Assembly: GCA_033398695.1 (NCBI GenBank)
Contig: CM065818.1
Location: 35,488,001 to 35,552,000, forward strand
DNA length: 64,000 bases
Source: Orobanche coerulescens
Lineage: Eukaryota; Streptophyta; Magnoliopsida; Lamiales; Orobanchaceae
Direction of reading: 5' to 3'
The notes under the pieces were generated by a model, which was not told where the DNA came from, did not search any database, and was given only the letters and a program-made list of their open reading frames with translations. A program made the position numbers and the translations under genes. Of this stretch, positions 36,801 to 49,126 are shown one piece after another; the stretch's first letter is position 1, and each line of letters starts with the position of its first letter.

Positions 36801-37433
36801 GTGAGGCCCATGCTACACCTTACTCCGTTCATCCTGGTTCGAGTAAGATGTACAAGGACCTGAGGAGGAACTTCTGGTGGAATGATATGAAGGAGGAGGT
36901 CGCACAGTTTGTAGCGAGATGTTTGACTTGTCAGCAGGTTAAAATCGAGCATCAGCGACCAGCTGGGTTGTTGCAGTCACTTCCCGTTCCGGAATGGAAA
37001 TGGGAAGACATATCGATGGATTTCATTACGAGTTTGCCGAGATCGAGGTCGGGCATGAATATGGTATGGGTGATTGTTGATCGTCTGACCAAGTCGACAC
37101 ATTTTCAGGGCATCAAGGACACTTGGGGCCCAGAGAAGTTAGCTCGTGTGTTTATCGCGCAGATTGTGAGGCTTCACGGTACTCCGAAGTCTATTGTTTC
37201 GGATCGTGATGGCCGATTTGTATCGCACTTTTGGCAGGCGATGCATAAAACGTTGGGTACTCGTTTGCGTTTGAGTACCTCTTTTCATCCTCAGTCAGAT
37301 GGACAGTCGGAACGCACTATCCAGACGTTCGAGGATATGTTGCGTGCGTGCGCTCTCGATTGGAGCAGCGACTGGGAGGAGCATTTGCCATTGATCGAAT
37401 TCACGTACGACAATAGTTGGCACGCATCGATTC
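33883..37433 (+). pseudogene. Tk-B gag C-terminus, protease, RT, RNase H, integrase core
   Basis: Continuation of Tk-B gag-pol: SWAEFQELMETEYCPWP gag core, knuckles CFNCGAQGHRNRQC and CHTCGELGHKALFC, protease [12 protein letters not shown] (about 34709), RT with FIDDILIYS (about 35717-35745), RNase H ([27 protein letters not shown]), integrase zinc-binding region (CLTCQQVKIEH) and catalytic core (VSDRDGRF, SERTIQTFEDML). Stops: TAG 35108-35110, TAG 35144-35146 and TAG 36653-36655, all in one otherwise open frame. Two of these are consistent with single substitutions (TGG or CAG to TAG). Cut by Tk-A at 37434. Confidence 0.92.
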
Positions 37434-37954
37434 TGTAATATTCGTGTTTTCTATTTTCGGTAATTTCTATTTTTGGTGTATGTTCGTTTCAGACAACTCG
37501 CTTAGCACTGTTTTGGAATTCTGAATCTATTTTGTTCTTGGAGTTTTTCCGTCTGGTCGAGTTTCGATGATGTTTTTGCATAATTTCATTTTTGAATTAT
37601 ATCTTGCCGCATGGGCGTTCGAGTCTCGTAAAACTTGTTCGTTTTCGTTGTTTCTCGATTCGTATAAGTTTGTATGGTTGAGTTGGTCGTGTTGGAACTT
37701 TCGGTTTGTTAATCCGACGTTGTATTGCGATTTTTCGGGCACTTGGGCCGTTTTTGTAATTTTCATAAGTTTGGGGAATTTCGCTTTATTTGCTTCGTTT
37801 CAAACTCTCTAGTGATCGAGATTATATTCTCTTTCAACGCTCAACTTTGTCATCTTGATTATTACGTGTTTATGATTCTGGATTCCGGTCTTGCTTCGTT
37901 TTTCGGCACTTTTGCGCTGTTGGCAGCAGTGTACTGTGCAGAACTGCTGCCTCG

Positions 37955-38234
37955 AGTAGCGCACGCTACTCGGGATTTACTGCGTGCGCTATCATTGTGT
38001 GATTAGCGACGCTAACTTGGGGTTCGTAGCGTGCACTAACGATTTCGTGATGCAGGGCGGTGGGTTGATACTTGATGCATGGACCGTGCAACAGACGCTA
38101 ATCAGCGTTAACGCACGCTAATCCCTAATACTAGCGCACGCTAACTATGTTAGCTTGCGTACGCTAACGGAGGATGGCGGCATTACGCCATGCCCCGATA
38201 GCGCACGCTAATGCTTGTGCGTAGCGTGCGCTAA
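37955..38234 (+). promoter_or_regulatory. AGCGYRCGCT palindrome array, Tk-A 5' LTR
   Basis: About nine near-palindromes of TAGCGCACGCTA/TAGCGTGCGCTA type. The last ends ten bases before the TATA box. A few sites differ from the 3' LTR (gcgacgc versus gcatacgc; gtgcact versus gtgcgct). Confidence 0.8.
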
Positions 38235-38244
38235 GTCTGTTAAA

Positions 38245-38254
38245 TATAAATAGG
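38245..38254 (+). promoter_or_regulatory. TATA box of Tk-A 5' LTR
   Basis: TATAAATAGG, a consensus plant TATA box just after the palindrome array. The 3' LTR copy is at 54370-54379. Confidence 0.8.
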
Positions 38255-39259
38255 ACAGCAGCAGTCAACTTCGTCATTTTTCCTTCATTTCCTATCCTTC
38301 TCGGCTTTGAGCGATTCCAGGCGGGGGTTAGGGCCGATTCCGACTGTAGATCATCATTCACTACCACCGTGCATTCCTTGCGTGAATTCTTCAAGTTCCT
38401 AATCACTTTCCACCATCCGAATCAAGGTAAATATTCCCAAAACCCTTGTTTTGAGATTTTGGGGGAATTTTGGGGATTTCTTGGGATTTGACTCTTTTAG
38501 TCCGAATTATTACTGGGTTATCGCTAGACTTCGATCGTGTACTTGTAATCCTTCATTTTATTGATGATTTGTGGTTTTAAACTCCAAGTTCTCCATTGTT
38601 CGTCACTTATAGTCGACGATACCCAAGTTATGTTCGACTAAGGGTTTCAGCGGGTAGAACTAGGATGTATTCCATCATTTGCGTAGTTTTAAGATTGTTG
38701 TCCATCGTTATTGTGTTAGGATCGGATTTGTGAAGGTTGTTCGGGCCAAAACCTTTCCGTTCGCCGTTTTCCTTCACGTAGTATTAATCAGGCAAGTACA
38801 TGTATTACATTCCGTTATGTGCGTATGATTTTGATGCGAATGATGTAAGTGGTGTTATTGAACGAATGTGATTGTTTCTCTTCCACCTGGGGATGGCGTG
38901 TGGCCTCTGGGGGCCGATACTAATGGGTACGGCCATGGAAATGGACTGGGGTGCGTGTGTTGATGTTCTTCCACCTGGGGACGGTTCGACGGGACCTCTG
39001 GGGGCCGATACTAATGGGTACGGCCGCGGAAGTGGTTTCTCACCTGGGGACGGTCCGACGGGACCTCTGGGGACCGATACTAATGGGTACGGTCGCGAGT
39101 TACCAAGCGTGTATAATTGTGATGTGGAAAACTTGTTGATATACTGTTTTGGCGTTAATGTGATATTCCGGAATATTGATTTTCAAAATGATTTTTCCTA
39201 AGGATTTATTTGCGTTGAATCGTGTATATATATAATGTTGTGTAATTATGTACTTGCAC

Positions 39260-39314
39260 TAGCTATTCGAATGCTAACCCCTTAAATGGGGGAAATGCGT
39301 CTTATGCATTTCAG
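39260..39314 (+). other. Three-hairpin 3' splice module, Tk-A 5' LTR
   Basis: TAGC/GCTA with a potential inner ATTCGAAT extension (39260-39276), CCCC/GGGG (39278-39291) and GAAATGC/GCATTTC (39292-39312). CTAAC at 39274-39278 is about 37 nt before the AG at 39313-39314. Confidence 0.68.
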
Positions 39315-39667
39315 GTACTGGTCGAGCTGAGGAGCTGGAACGGGATGCGCATGCAAAGGATGGATTGGCATGATGATATGGCTCGAGTCTGTATTTCTCT
39401 GTTTTGCCATTGCATCTGTTGAGTACTGGAGTAGACTGTTTATTTTTAAACATGGTTTAAGTCCCCTGCGTGGGCAATAATTTGGTATTTAACTTATGTC
39501 TCATGTACTCCGTTAAAATGTTTTGGCCGAGGCCACGGCCTTATTTACTTTTTGGGTGCATCTTTTGGGTTATCATTGTGGTTCATGTGTCGCGAGTTAG
39601 CCTGGTAGACCTCACGGGGGTCCTACGGCGTGTAATGTCCCATCTGTGAATGGGGATGTTACAATTA

Positions 39668-39679
39668 TGGTATCAGAGC
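39668..39679 (+). other. Tk-A primer-binding site
   Basis: TGGTATCAGAGC, exact initiator-Met complement, four bases after the LTR. Confidence 0.9.
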
Positions 39680-39923
39680 TTAGGTTTTGAATACCTAGGC
39701 TGTCGGTGAAATTTGGGTCTGTCAGTTGCGTCATTATAGTCAGTCGTTGAGCCTAATATCATCATGCTACCGTATTTTCGTGCGACCCGTGGCTGTAAGT
39801 CTCCTCGAACTCTTATATTTCTGTAATTCGTTTTCTTGCGATGTTCGGAATCGTGACTTGTGTTACCAACTTTGTGAATTATGAATCTTTCTGATCTTGT
39901 TCTTTTCTTATTTTTCCTTCAGT

Positions 39924-40303
39924 ATGTTGAGAGGTCGTGGTAGACCGGCTAGGGGACGCGGCCGAGGCCGTGGTCGTGGTGCTGATAATGAGGAGGGCTC
40001 ACTTTCCCAGTCCTCTGCGGACTCAGCCTCTCACTCAGTGCCGTCGGGTAATAATGCCGACGCCGGGGCTACTGCCGTACTTCAGCAGTTGGTAGCCCAA
40101 CTTACTCAGATAGCTCAGGGTGGACGCCAGAATCCGCCCCCGACACCGGAGGAGGAGGCTAGTAAGTGGCTTCAGACGGTGACTAAGATGCACCCTCCTC
40201 GTTTCTCCGGATCTTCTGACTCCCTCGGTTGGGAGAATTGGCTCTTTCAGTTGTCCAGGACCTTTGATGCCGTAGCTTGTCCTGAAGACAGGAGGGTGCA
40301 TAT
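39924..40303 (+). pseudogene. Tk-A gag, N-terminal part
   Basis: ATG at 39924 (MLRGRGRPARGRGRGRGRG), then a Ser/Gln linker and the gag core start (MHPPRFSGSSDSLGWENW). Open to the G1b insertion at 40304 and continuing in the same frame at 49298. Confidence 0.9.
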
Positions 40304-40676
40304 TGTAACACCCCCAAGTTATTCAGGGAATATTACAGCGCCGTAAGCCCCACCGTGGGACCCACAAGGCTAAACATACGCGGAATTATAATTTTTGACC
40401 GATAAGGTCCACATACAATGGAAAGAAGAACAGTACAACGGATATTCGAAACATAACCAATGTATCTAAAGACATCACAACACGAATCAATACCTCGGCA
40501 AACACAGGCCGGAACATCAAGGAGAAATAGAAAACAATACTCGAGTGTTCAATAACCATTCCAGTACAATAACACTGAATGGAAAACTCAAAACATAAAC
40601 GGAAGAAAGACACAGTATCACTCTTGCCCACCATCTTCATGCCGACCCGATACCTGCCTGTCCACTCTCCTGGAAC

Positions 40677-40730
40677 CTGAAATACATAAAAAGTATTTCC
40701 CCCATAAAGGGGTTAGCCGTCGAATAGCTA
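40677..40730 (-). other. Three-hairpin 3' splice module, G1b 3' LTR
   Basis: Minus strand TAGC/GCTA (40714-40730), CCCC/GGGG (40700-40712), GAAATAC/GTATTTC (40679-40699), then AG. The hairpin 3 loop differs from G1a but the arms do not. Confidence 0.65.
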
Positions 40731-41652
40731 GTGCAAGTATATCAAGTATGAAACACAATACTCCTCGACAATAAAGTAAATATAACCGTCAATTCATCAA
40801 TTCAAGACTAGTATTCCGGAATAACTAAAGTCTCATAGTGCCACATTAAGACGTATGTGAATGCCGTAAGAACGGTTCGTTCATATCATCCGTCGTTACA
40901 TGTATGAATGCCTTAGAAACGGTTCGTTCATATCATGCCATCAATACATATATGAATGCCGTAAAAACGGTTCGTTCATATTATGCCAACAATATATCTA
41001 TGAATCCCGTATAAACGGTTCGTTCATATCATACCATCAATATTTCTTACTTTCATAGTCGAGAACGTACAATCATAATTATATACTTGCCTTTGAGACA
41101 TCGAGAAATCGAACGGAGGAAGGGTATGAGTTCGGTAGGTCCAAGAACGTGCTTCCGGCACCTAAACGATTCGCAAGGAATATGATAATCAATTATCCAT
41201 ATTCGAATTACACGAAGAAACTCCCGAAACCCGTCTATGATTCATGAAAATACACGGATAAACAACTAGAGGTTGGAAAATCGTCCAAATTCTCACAAGT
41301 CCGAAAACGGTACAATCCAATCCGTAAAATCGTAGGAAAAGTAGGCATACGGTATGGATACATCATAATCTCAAGTTTCTCAAGCTTCAAAATGGATAAA
41401 TCGAACTAATCTATGAAAAACCCCAAAATTCCCAAAAAGTAGGGTTCTAAGGATTTTTACCTTGATTCGGACGATAGGATGGATTAGATGTTGTGAAATC
41501 CTTGTTCTCCAACCAAAAATGCTGTTACTAGAAGGAAGATCGCTGCCAATCGCCCAAGATCGTGTCTCCCGAGCGATTCCCGTCGAAAAAGGAGTGAAGA
41601 AGGTGAGAAATGACGAAATGGAAGTCAACTGCCATATATATGTCTACCCAGT

Positions 41653-42172
41653 CTAGCGCACGCTACGCCTCCTTCATTAGCGTGCGCTAGCGAAGTCACC
41701 GGGTAGTCCAGTGTTTTCTGCCGGCTCCGTTAGCGCGCGCTAATCGTCTATCTCTAGCGTGCGCTAGCCCAAAAAGTGGCATTCAGTACTGGAGTCCAGA
41801 ATCTACTGTCTCTGCCCTGCTCAAACCTTAGCGTGCGCTATCGCTATGGCTTAGCATGCGTTATGCAACAGCTTCAGCGTGTGCTAGCCGAAGCCTAGCG
41901 TACGCTACTTGATAGTCCAGAAAACCTGGGAACCTCACTGCCTCTGCCAACCAGCCCGGTAGCGCGCGCTACGGACGGATGTTAGTGTGCGCTACTAACC
42001 ACGAATAGCGCGCGCTAACAACTCCTAGCGTGCGTTAATACGCCAGTCCAGAGAGCAGTCCGAGTTACTGGTTCTAACCTGACTGAACTCCTTAGCGCGC
42101 GCTACGGCTCAAAGCTAGCGTGCGCTAATCAAGCAGATTTAGCGTGCGTTAGCCTAGGCCTAGCGTACGCTA
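41653..42172 (-). promoter_or_regulatory. AGCGYRCGCT palindrome array, G1b 3' LTR
   Basis: The longest array in the window: more than fifteen sites of TAGCGTGCGCTA, TAGCGCGCGCTA (a perfect palindrome) and TAGCGTACGCTA over about 520 bp, upstream (minus sense) of CATATATATGG at 41632-41642. Spaced by recurring 'cagtcc(a/g)gag' and 'cactgcctctgcc' text. Confidence 0.8.
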
Positions 42173-42373
42173 TTTCTCTGGCCCAGAACACTTCCGCAAG
42201 GTCTAAAACAACACGATCAAGATCCAAACAAGATACGAAACTCAAAGAAAATATCAAAAACATCTCTAGGCATTTACAAAGCGACAACATAAGAGAAACG
42301 GCAAGGTCGATCAGTTAATAAAAGGTACGGGTATTACATTCTCCCCCTCTAAAAAGAAGTTTCGTCCCGAAAC

Positions 42374-45300
42374 TTAAGGGATAAATAGTTCGGGGTATTC
42401 CACCCGCATCTTCTCTTCCGTCTCCCAAGTTGCCTCCTCGACTCCATGTCTCGACCATTGCACTTTAACTAGTGGAATGGTCTTATGCCGAAGTTGTTTC
42501 TCGCGACGCTCAAGGATCTTCACAGGTTTCTCCGGAAAGGTAATATCCTCGGCTACGTTAATCTCACTGTAGTCGATGATGTGGCTCGGATCCGGTACGT
42601 ACTTTCTCAACTGAGACACATGAAAAACAATGTGGACGTGACTCAAAGCTGGAGGCAATGCCAAGCGATAAGCTAAATCCCCAACTCTGTCCAAAATCTC
42701 GAAGGGCCCGATATACCTCGGACTAAGTTTCCCCTTTTTCCCAAAGCGGAAAACTCCTCTGGTCGGCGACACCTTGAGCAAGACATGATCCCCCACCTCA
42801 AACTCCAAGGGTCGACGACGAGTATCAACATAAGATTTCTGACGACTCCGGGCAGCCAGCAATCGGTCCCGAATAATAAAAATCTTTTCCTTAGTCTCCA
42901 TCAACATATCCGGCTCCGTTCCAACTAGCTCAGAAGCCTCGTCCCAGCATAATGGCGACCTACATCGCCTACCATAGAGTGCCTCGAAGGGTGCCATTTT
43001 GATCGATGCATGCCAACTATTATTGTAAGCAAACTCGATCAACGGTAAGTGAAGATCCCAGTCATTACTCCAATCCAAGGCACAAGCTCGTAACATATCT
43101 TCCAACGTCTGAATCGTCCTCTCTGTCTGACCGTCCGACTGAGGATGAAAGAAAGTGCTCAATCTCAACTCCGTACCCAGAGCCTGATGAACGGCCTGCC
43201 AAAAATGCGAAACAAAACGGCCGTCTCGATCAGAAACAATGGTCTTGGGGGCACCGTGTAACCTCACGATCTCAGCAATAAAGGTTCGAGCCAGTCTATC
43301 CGGTCCCCAAGTATCCTTAATACCCAAGAAGTGTGCCGATTTGGTCAACCGATCGACAATTACCCAAATCACATTCATTCCGGCCCGAGTTCTCGGCATG
43401 CCAGTGATGAAATCCATAGAAATGTCTTCCCACTTCCACTCGGGAATGGGAAGCGGTTTCAACAACCCCGCTGGTCGTTGATGTTCGATCTTGACTTGTT
43501 GACACGTCAGGCACCGTAGTACAAACTCCGTAACGTCCTTCTTCATGTTATTCCACCAAAAATTGCGCTTCAAATCTTTGTACATCTTACTCGTCCCGGG
43601 GTGGATTGAGTAAGGCGTAGCATGAGCTTCTCGGAGAATTCTCTGCCTCAACTCTAAATCATTCGGGACACAAAGCCTGCCCTGAAATCTCAGAATACTA
43701 TCCTCGTGAACCATAAAGCCAGGAGTTTTTCCTTTAATTACATCTTCCTTCAGTTGAGAAATCATCGGGTCACTCCACTGCTTCCCTTTGATGTCATCAA
43801 CTAAGGACGAAGTAATTTCGAGAGTACACAACTGTCACTGTACTCGTTGAATCCAAACTTCTATCCCTTGCTCAATTAAATCTTGACGAATTTTCATCTG
43901 GGATGTAAGAACCTCGAGCATTTGAAGAGATGCCGATTTGCGGCTCAAGGCATCCGCAACGACATTGGCTTTTCCGGGGTGGTAAAGAATTTCCAAATCA
44001 TAATCCTTTATCAACTCTAACCAACGTCTCTGTCTCATATTCAGCTCCTTCTGACTGAAAATGTACTTTAGGATCTTGTGATCGGTATAAATCCGGCACG
44101 GTGAACCATACAAATAATGCCGCCAAATCTTGAGTGCGAAGACAATTGCGGCCAATTCCAAATCGTGGGTAGGATAATTCATCTCATAAGGCTTTAATTG
44201 TCGTGACGCAAAAGCTATCGTCTTATCATACTGCATAAGTACACAGCCCAGGCCTTGACCCGAAGCGTCACTATAAACTGCAAAGCCCTCGCTACCGTGT
44301 GGTAAAGTTAAAATCGGCGCTGAAGTCAATCGTCTCTTCAGTTCATCGAAGCTCTGATGTCTCTCATTCGTCCAAACAAAATTTTCGGTCTTCTGGAGTA
44401 ATTTCATAAGCGGTCGAGCGAGTTTCGAGAACCCCTCGACGAACCGACGGTAATACCCAGCAAGGCCCAAAAAGCTACGAACTTCCCTAACATTTTTAGG
44501 CGGTGCCCAATTCATCACTGCCTCAATCTTCTGCGGGTCTACACGAACCCCTTCGGCCGAAATCACATGGCCGAGAAACATAACTTCTTCCAACCAAAAC
44601 TCACATTTCGAGAATTTTGCATAGAGGTGCTCGGTTCTCAAAATGTCTAATATCAAACGCAAGTGTCGGGCATGTTCCTCCTTATTTCGAGAGTAGATCA
44701 AGATGTCGTCAATAAAGACGACTACACACCTGTCGAGGTACTCGATGAATATCTTATTCATTAACTGCATGAAAACTGTCGGTGCATTAGTCAACCCAAA
44801 AGGCATAACTACAAATTCATAATGCCCATATCTCATCCGAAATGCCGTCTTCGGAACGTCTGACTCCCTCACCCTGAGTTGATAATACCCGGATCTTAAA
44901 TCAATTTTCGAGAAAACTGCAGCCCCTTGCAATTGATCAAATAAATCGTCTATATGAGGCAAAGGATACTTGTTCTTGATGGTTACTTTGTTCAGCTCAC
45001 GGTAGTCGATGCACAAACGTAGTGAACCATCCTTCTTCCTTACGAAAAGAACAGGCGCGCCCCAAGGCGAAACGCTCGGTCTGATGTACCCTTTCTCCAG
45101 GAGTTCTCCCAATTGATTTTTCAATTCTTGCATCTCGGAAGGTGCCATCCGGTAGGGTGCTTTAGAAATCGGAGCCGCATCTGGCTCTAAATCCACGGTA
45201 AATTCTATCTCTCGATCTGGCGGTAATCCCGGGAGGTCATCCGGGAAAACATCGGGATACTCATTAACAACCGGAATCGAAGAGAAATCGACTTCATTTC

Positions 45301-47037
45301 CTTCCGTTTTCAAGGCATAACACCAATAGCCCGTACAACCTTTATTCAAAAGTTTTACGGCCTTCATGGGACTGATAAGTAACTTGGATTGGCCCGACTT
45401 ACGCCCCAAAAATGAGTACTCAGATCCGTCTTTAGTCATCATGGTAATAACCTTGGTACGGTAATTCAAAATCGCTTGGTGATTATCAAGCCAATCATCG
45501 CCGAGGATCACGTCCTCGCCTTCCATATCAACTACAATCAGATTCGATAACCATTTCATACCGGATATAACCACCGGAAAATCTCTAATCTCCCGGTTCC
45601 CCACAATCCTATCCCCGTTAGGCAGTTTCACGATAAAGGGATCGCAAGCAGTCAAACAAGTTATATTCAAACGGCGTACACACTCCAAAGAAATAAAAGA
45701 ATGTGTAGCACCCGTATCAAAAAGTACACGGACTGGATAAGATAAAATATGGATGGTACCTGAGGCCACCGCTGCGTCAGGTTCGTCTGATCGACGCATC
45801 TCATAAACCCGTGGTTGCACCGAACCGACGCTAGAGTTTCCCCCTCCAGCGTTCTGACCCCGTCCCCGGCCCCTGCCGAAATTCTGCTGAGGTTGACCAA
45901 AAGATTGTCGCTGATTAATACCTTGATCAAGTGGTGTTGGGGCAGAAGCCCGAGTGTCCAAAGTCTGGTTCGGCTCGGAACAATAAGCCGTTCTATGCCC
46001 CATCTGTCCGCACGTGTGACACTTTAATGGTGGAAAGTGGCATTCCGAATTAAAGTGGCCTGGACGGCCACAGTTATAGCAAGTCACCGTGTGATTTGAG
46101 GTACCCGGAGTGGAACGGTAACTCCTCTTCCCTTTATTAGAACGTGACATTGTCGGCAAAGCGGTTAGTAAATGCGTGACTTCTGAAAATTGCCACCCTT
46201 AGAACCAGAAAAAGTTCCCGCGACTTTCTGCTTCTTCGGTTCTTCAACGGTATCATTGTCGGGGTTCAACATATCATGGGCTAAAGCTCTGTCCTGATAC
46301 TCTTTCAGTGTGGTACAAGCAAAACCGGCCATGTATCGCCGTAAGTCTAAATTCATCCGCATATCAAAATAACGGATCTTATCACGCTCGTTACGCACTT
46401 GATCCTTCACATGGATCAATTGTTGGTTGTACTCCACGATCGCCTGTGAAACGGGAATATCTTGTGGTTTAGCCTCGAAAAAGGCTCGGATTCGGCCCTC
46501 TCGCACCGGCCAAGGACAAAACTCGGCCTCCAAGAGCTCCTTAAATTCATCCCACGAGGCAATACGATCCTGTGGCTTGATGACCTTTCACCAAGTAGCG
46601 GCCTCCTTAGTGAGGAAATACTGAGCAATCGGTACTTTCCTCACCTCGGGGCAATCAACCGCCTCGAAAATCTTCTCCAATTCCGCTAGCCAGTCTTCCC
46701 AGCCTAACGGTTCTGTGGCACCGCCAAACTGTGGAGGGTGCATACGGATTACATTCTGAAGTAAGGCATCCGTGTTTGGGTTCGGGTTATTCAGCTGAAC
46801 AGTTTGGGCTAAAATAGTCATCTGGGTAGCCAATTGTTGAAGTGCATTCATAACTCCAGCATCCGCGTTGTTCCCTTGACCGTTTGATTGGTCGTGCTGA
46901 CTTTCGGTGTCAGGATGCACCGAGTTCGACAAACTGGGATTGGTCGACCCCGCAACTGAACTGATGGAAACAGCCGCGCCACGACCTCTTCCACGTCCAC
47001 GGCCACGGCCTCGGCCACGGCCCCTACCAGCTGACAT
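42374..47037 (-). pseudogene. G1b gag-pol, nearly open
   Basis: ATG 47037 (MSAGRGRGRG...), gag core to TGA 46588-46590 (TGG in G1a). The gag continues as 46533-46165; indels near 46150-46200 change the frame. A 774-codon stretch (46159-43838) then carries knuckles ([28 protein letters not shown]), protease [23 protein letters not shown] and RNase H, ending at TGA 43835-43837. The final 485-codon stretch (43831-42374) carries integrase (zinc-binding CQQVKIEH, VSDRDGRF, SERTIQTLEDM), the GPF motif (YIGPFEIL) and a chromodomain-like tail (VQWSRHGVEEATWETE), ending ...YPELFIP. Three lesions separate it from an open frame. The chromodomain in this family is known to direct integration to heterochromatin, which fits the nest. 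Confidence 0.93.
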
Positions 47038-47265
47038 ACTGAAGAATATACAAGTCACGTAAGCACAATTCAATCTCGCGTCATCAAAGTGTCCGATTCT
47101 CAAGAATACCGAGAAAAGGAAGCAAAACGAATAAGGAAACACCAGAAGAGTGAGAGGTCTTACAAGTACCGGTCGCACTGTGATGATGGCAGAGTAGTGA
47201 TACTACGGATAAATAACGACTCGATCGACCCAAAAGACCAACAGCCTAGGTATCCATAGACCTAA

Positions 47266-47277
47266 GCTCTGATACCA
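47266..47277 (-). other. G1b primer-binding site
   Basis: Minus strand TGGTATCAGAGC, exact initiator-Met complement, five bases from the 5' LTR. Confidence 0.9.
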
Positions 47278-47655
47278 TATTCTGTAACACCCCCAAGTTA
47301 TTCAGAAAATATTACAGCGCCGTAAGCCCCACCGTGGGACCCACAAGGCTAAACATACGCGGAATTATAATTTTTGACCGATAAGGTCCACATACAATGG
47401 AAAGAAGAACAGTACAACGGATATTCAAAACATAACCAATGTATCTAAAGACATCACAACACGAATCAATACCTCGGCAAACACAGGCCGGAACATCAAG
47501 GAGAAATAGAAAACAATACTTGAGTGTTCAATAACCATTCCAGTACAACAACACTGAATGGAAAACTCAAAACATAAACGGAAGAAAGACACAGTATCAC
47601 TCTTGCCCACCATCTTCATGCCGACCCGATACCTGCCTGTCCGCTCTCCTGGAAC

Positions 47656-47709
47656 CTGAAATACATAAAAAGTATTTCCCCCATAAAGGGGTTAGCCGTC
47701 GAATAGCTA
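47656..47709 (-). other. Three-hairpin 3' splice module, G1b 5' LTR
   Basis: Minus strand: hairpin 1 at 47693-47709, hairpin 2 at 47679-47691, hairpin 3 at 47658-47678 (GAAATAC/GTATTTC). Identical arms to the G1b 3' LTR. Confidence 0.65.
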
Positions 47710-48630
47710 GTGCAAGTATATCAAGTATGAAACACAATACTCCTCGACAATAAAGTAAATGTAACCGTCAATTCATCAATTCAAGACTAGTATTCCGGAA
47801 TAACTAAAATCTCATAGTGCCACATTAAGACGTATGTGAATGCCGTAAGAACGGTTCGTTCATATCATCCGTCGTTACATGTATGAATGCCGTAGAAACG
47901 GTTCGTTCATATCATGCCATCAATACATATATGAATGCCGTAAAAACGGTTCGTTCATATTATGCCAACAATATATCTATGAATGCCGTATAAACGGTTC
48001 GTTCATATCATACCATCAATATTTCTTACTTTCATAGTCGAACGCATAATCATAATTATATACTTGCCTTTGAGACATCGAGAAATCGAACGGAGGAAGG
48101 GTATGAGTTCGGTAGGTCCAAGAACGTGCTTCCGGCACCTAAACGATTCGCAAGGAATATGATAATCAATTATCCATATTCGAATTACACGAAGAAACTC
48201 CCGAAACCCATCTATGATTCATGAAAATACACGGATAAACAACTAGAGGTTGGAAAATAGTCCAAATTCTCACAAGTCCGAAAACGGTACAATCCAATCC
48301 GTAAAATCGTAGGAAAAGTAGGCATACAGTATGGATACATCATAATCTCAAGTTTCTCAAGCTTCAAAACGAATAAATCGAACGAATCTATGAAAAACCC
48401 CAAAATTCCCAAAAAGTAGGGTTCTAAGGATTTTTACCTTGATTCGGACGATAGGATGGATTAGATGTTGTGAAATCCTTGTTCTCCAACCAAAAATGTT
48501 GTTACTAGAAGGAAGATTGCTGCCAATCGCCCAAGATCGTGTCTCCCGAGCGATTCCCGTCGAAAAAGGAGTGAAGAAGGTGAGAAATGACGAAATGGAA
48601 GTCAACTGCCATATATATATCTGCCCAGTC

Positions 48631-49126
48631 TAGCGCACGCTACGCCTCCTTCATTAGCATGCGCTAGCGAAGTCACCGGGTAGTCTAGTGTTTTCTGCCG
48701 GCTCCGTTAGCGCGCGCTAATCGTCTATCTCTAGCGTGCGCTAGCCCAAAAAGTGGCATTCAGTACTGGAGTCCAGAACCTACTGTCTCTGCCCTGCTCA
48801 AACCTTAGCGTGCGCTATCGCTATGGCTTAGCGTGCGTTATGCAACAGCTTTAGCGTGCGCTAGCCGAAGCCTAGCGTACGCTACCTGATAGTCCAGAAA
48901 ACCTGGGAACCTCACTGCCTCTGCCAACCAGCCCGGTAGCGTGCGCTACGGACGGATGTTAGCGTGCGCTACTAACCACGAATAGCGCGCGCTAACAACT
49001 CCTAGCGTGCGTTAATCCGCCAGTCCAGAGAGCAGTCCGAGTTACTGGTTCTAACCTGACTGAACTCCTTAGCGCGCGCTAATCAAGCAGATTTAGCGTG
49101 CGTTAGCCTAGGCCTAGCGTACGCTA
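48631..49126 (-). promoter_or_regulatory. AGCGYRCGCT palindrome array, G1b 5' LTR
   Basis: Counterpart of 41653-42172. It has some sites intact here that are changed there (tagcgtgcg versus tagcatgcg; agcgtgcgctag versus agcgtgtgctag), again mostly CpG transitions. Confidence 0.78.

Larger units (their letters stand above)
37434..39663 (+). repeat. Tk-A 5' LTR
   Basis: 2,230 bp, TGTAATATTC...GGGATGTTACA. Palindrome array 37955-38234, TATAAATAGG at 38245-38254, donor AAG|GTAAAT (intron 38427-39314). Three tandem 'cacctggggaYgg...gggtacgg' blocks lie at about 38884, 38972 and 39041. U5 ends with cctacggcgtgtaatgtccc. Confidence 0.95.
40304..42338 (-). repeat. G1b downstream (3') LTR
   Basis: 2,035 bp. 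The polypurine tract is at about 42339-42355. U3 carries AGCGYRCGCT palindromes, not the CCGCGG type of its sister G1a. Donor CAAG|GTAAAA (minus) gives a putative intron at 40677-41460. Four 'cggttcgttcatat' blocks lie at about 40855-41030. Confidence 0.95.

Noticed and set aside
37567..38006. Plus-strand ORFs in the Tk-A U3 (81 and 93 codons; also in the 3' LTR)
   Set aside because: They are duplicated because the LTR is duplicated, show no domain, and lie upstream of the LTR TATA box.
41653..42172. Palindrome arrays considered as CRISPR-like repeats or integron-type sites
   Set aside because: Spacing is irregular, spacers are themselves repeated, no cas or integrase gene is present, and the arrays lie in plant LTR promoters.
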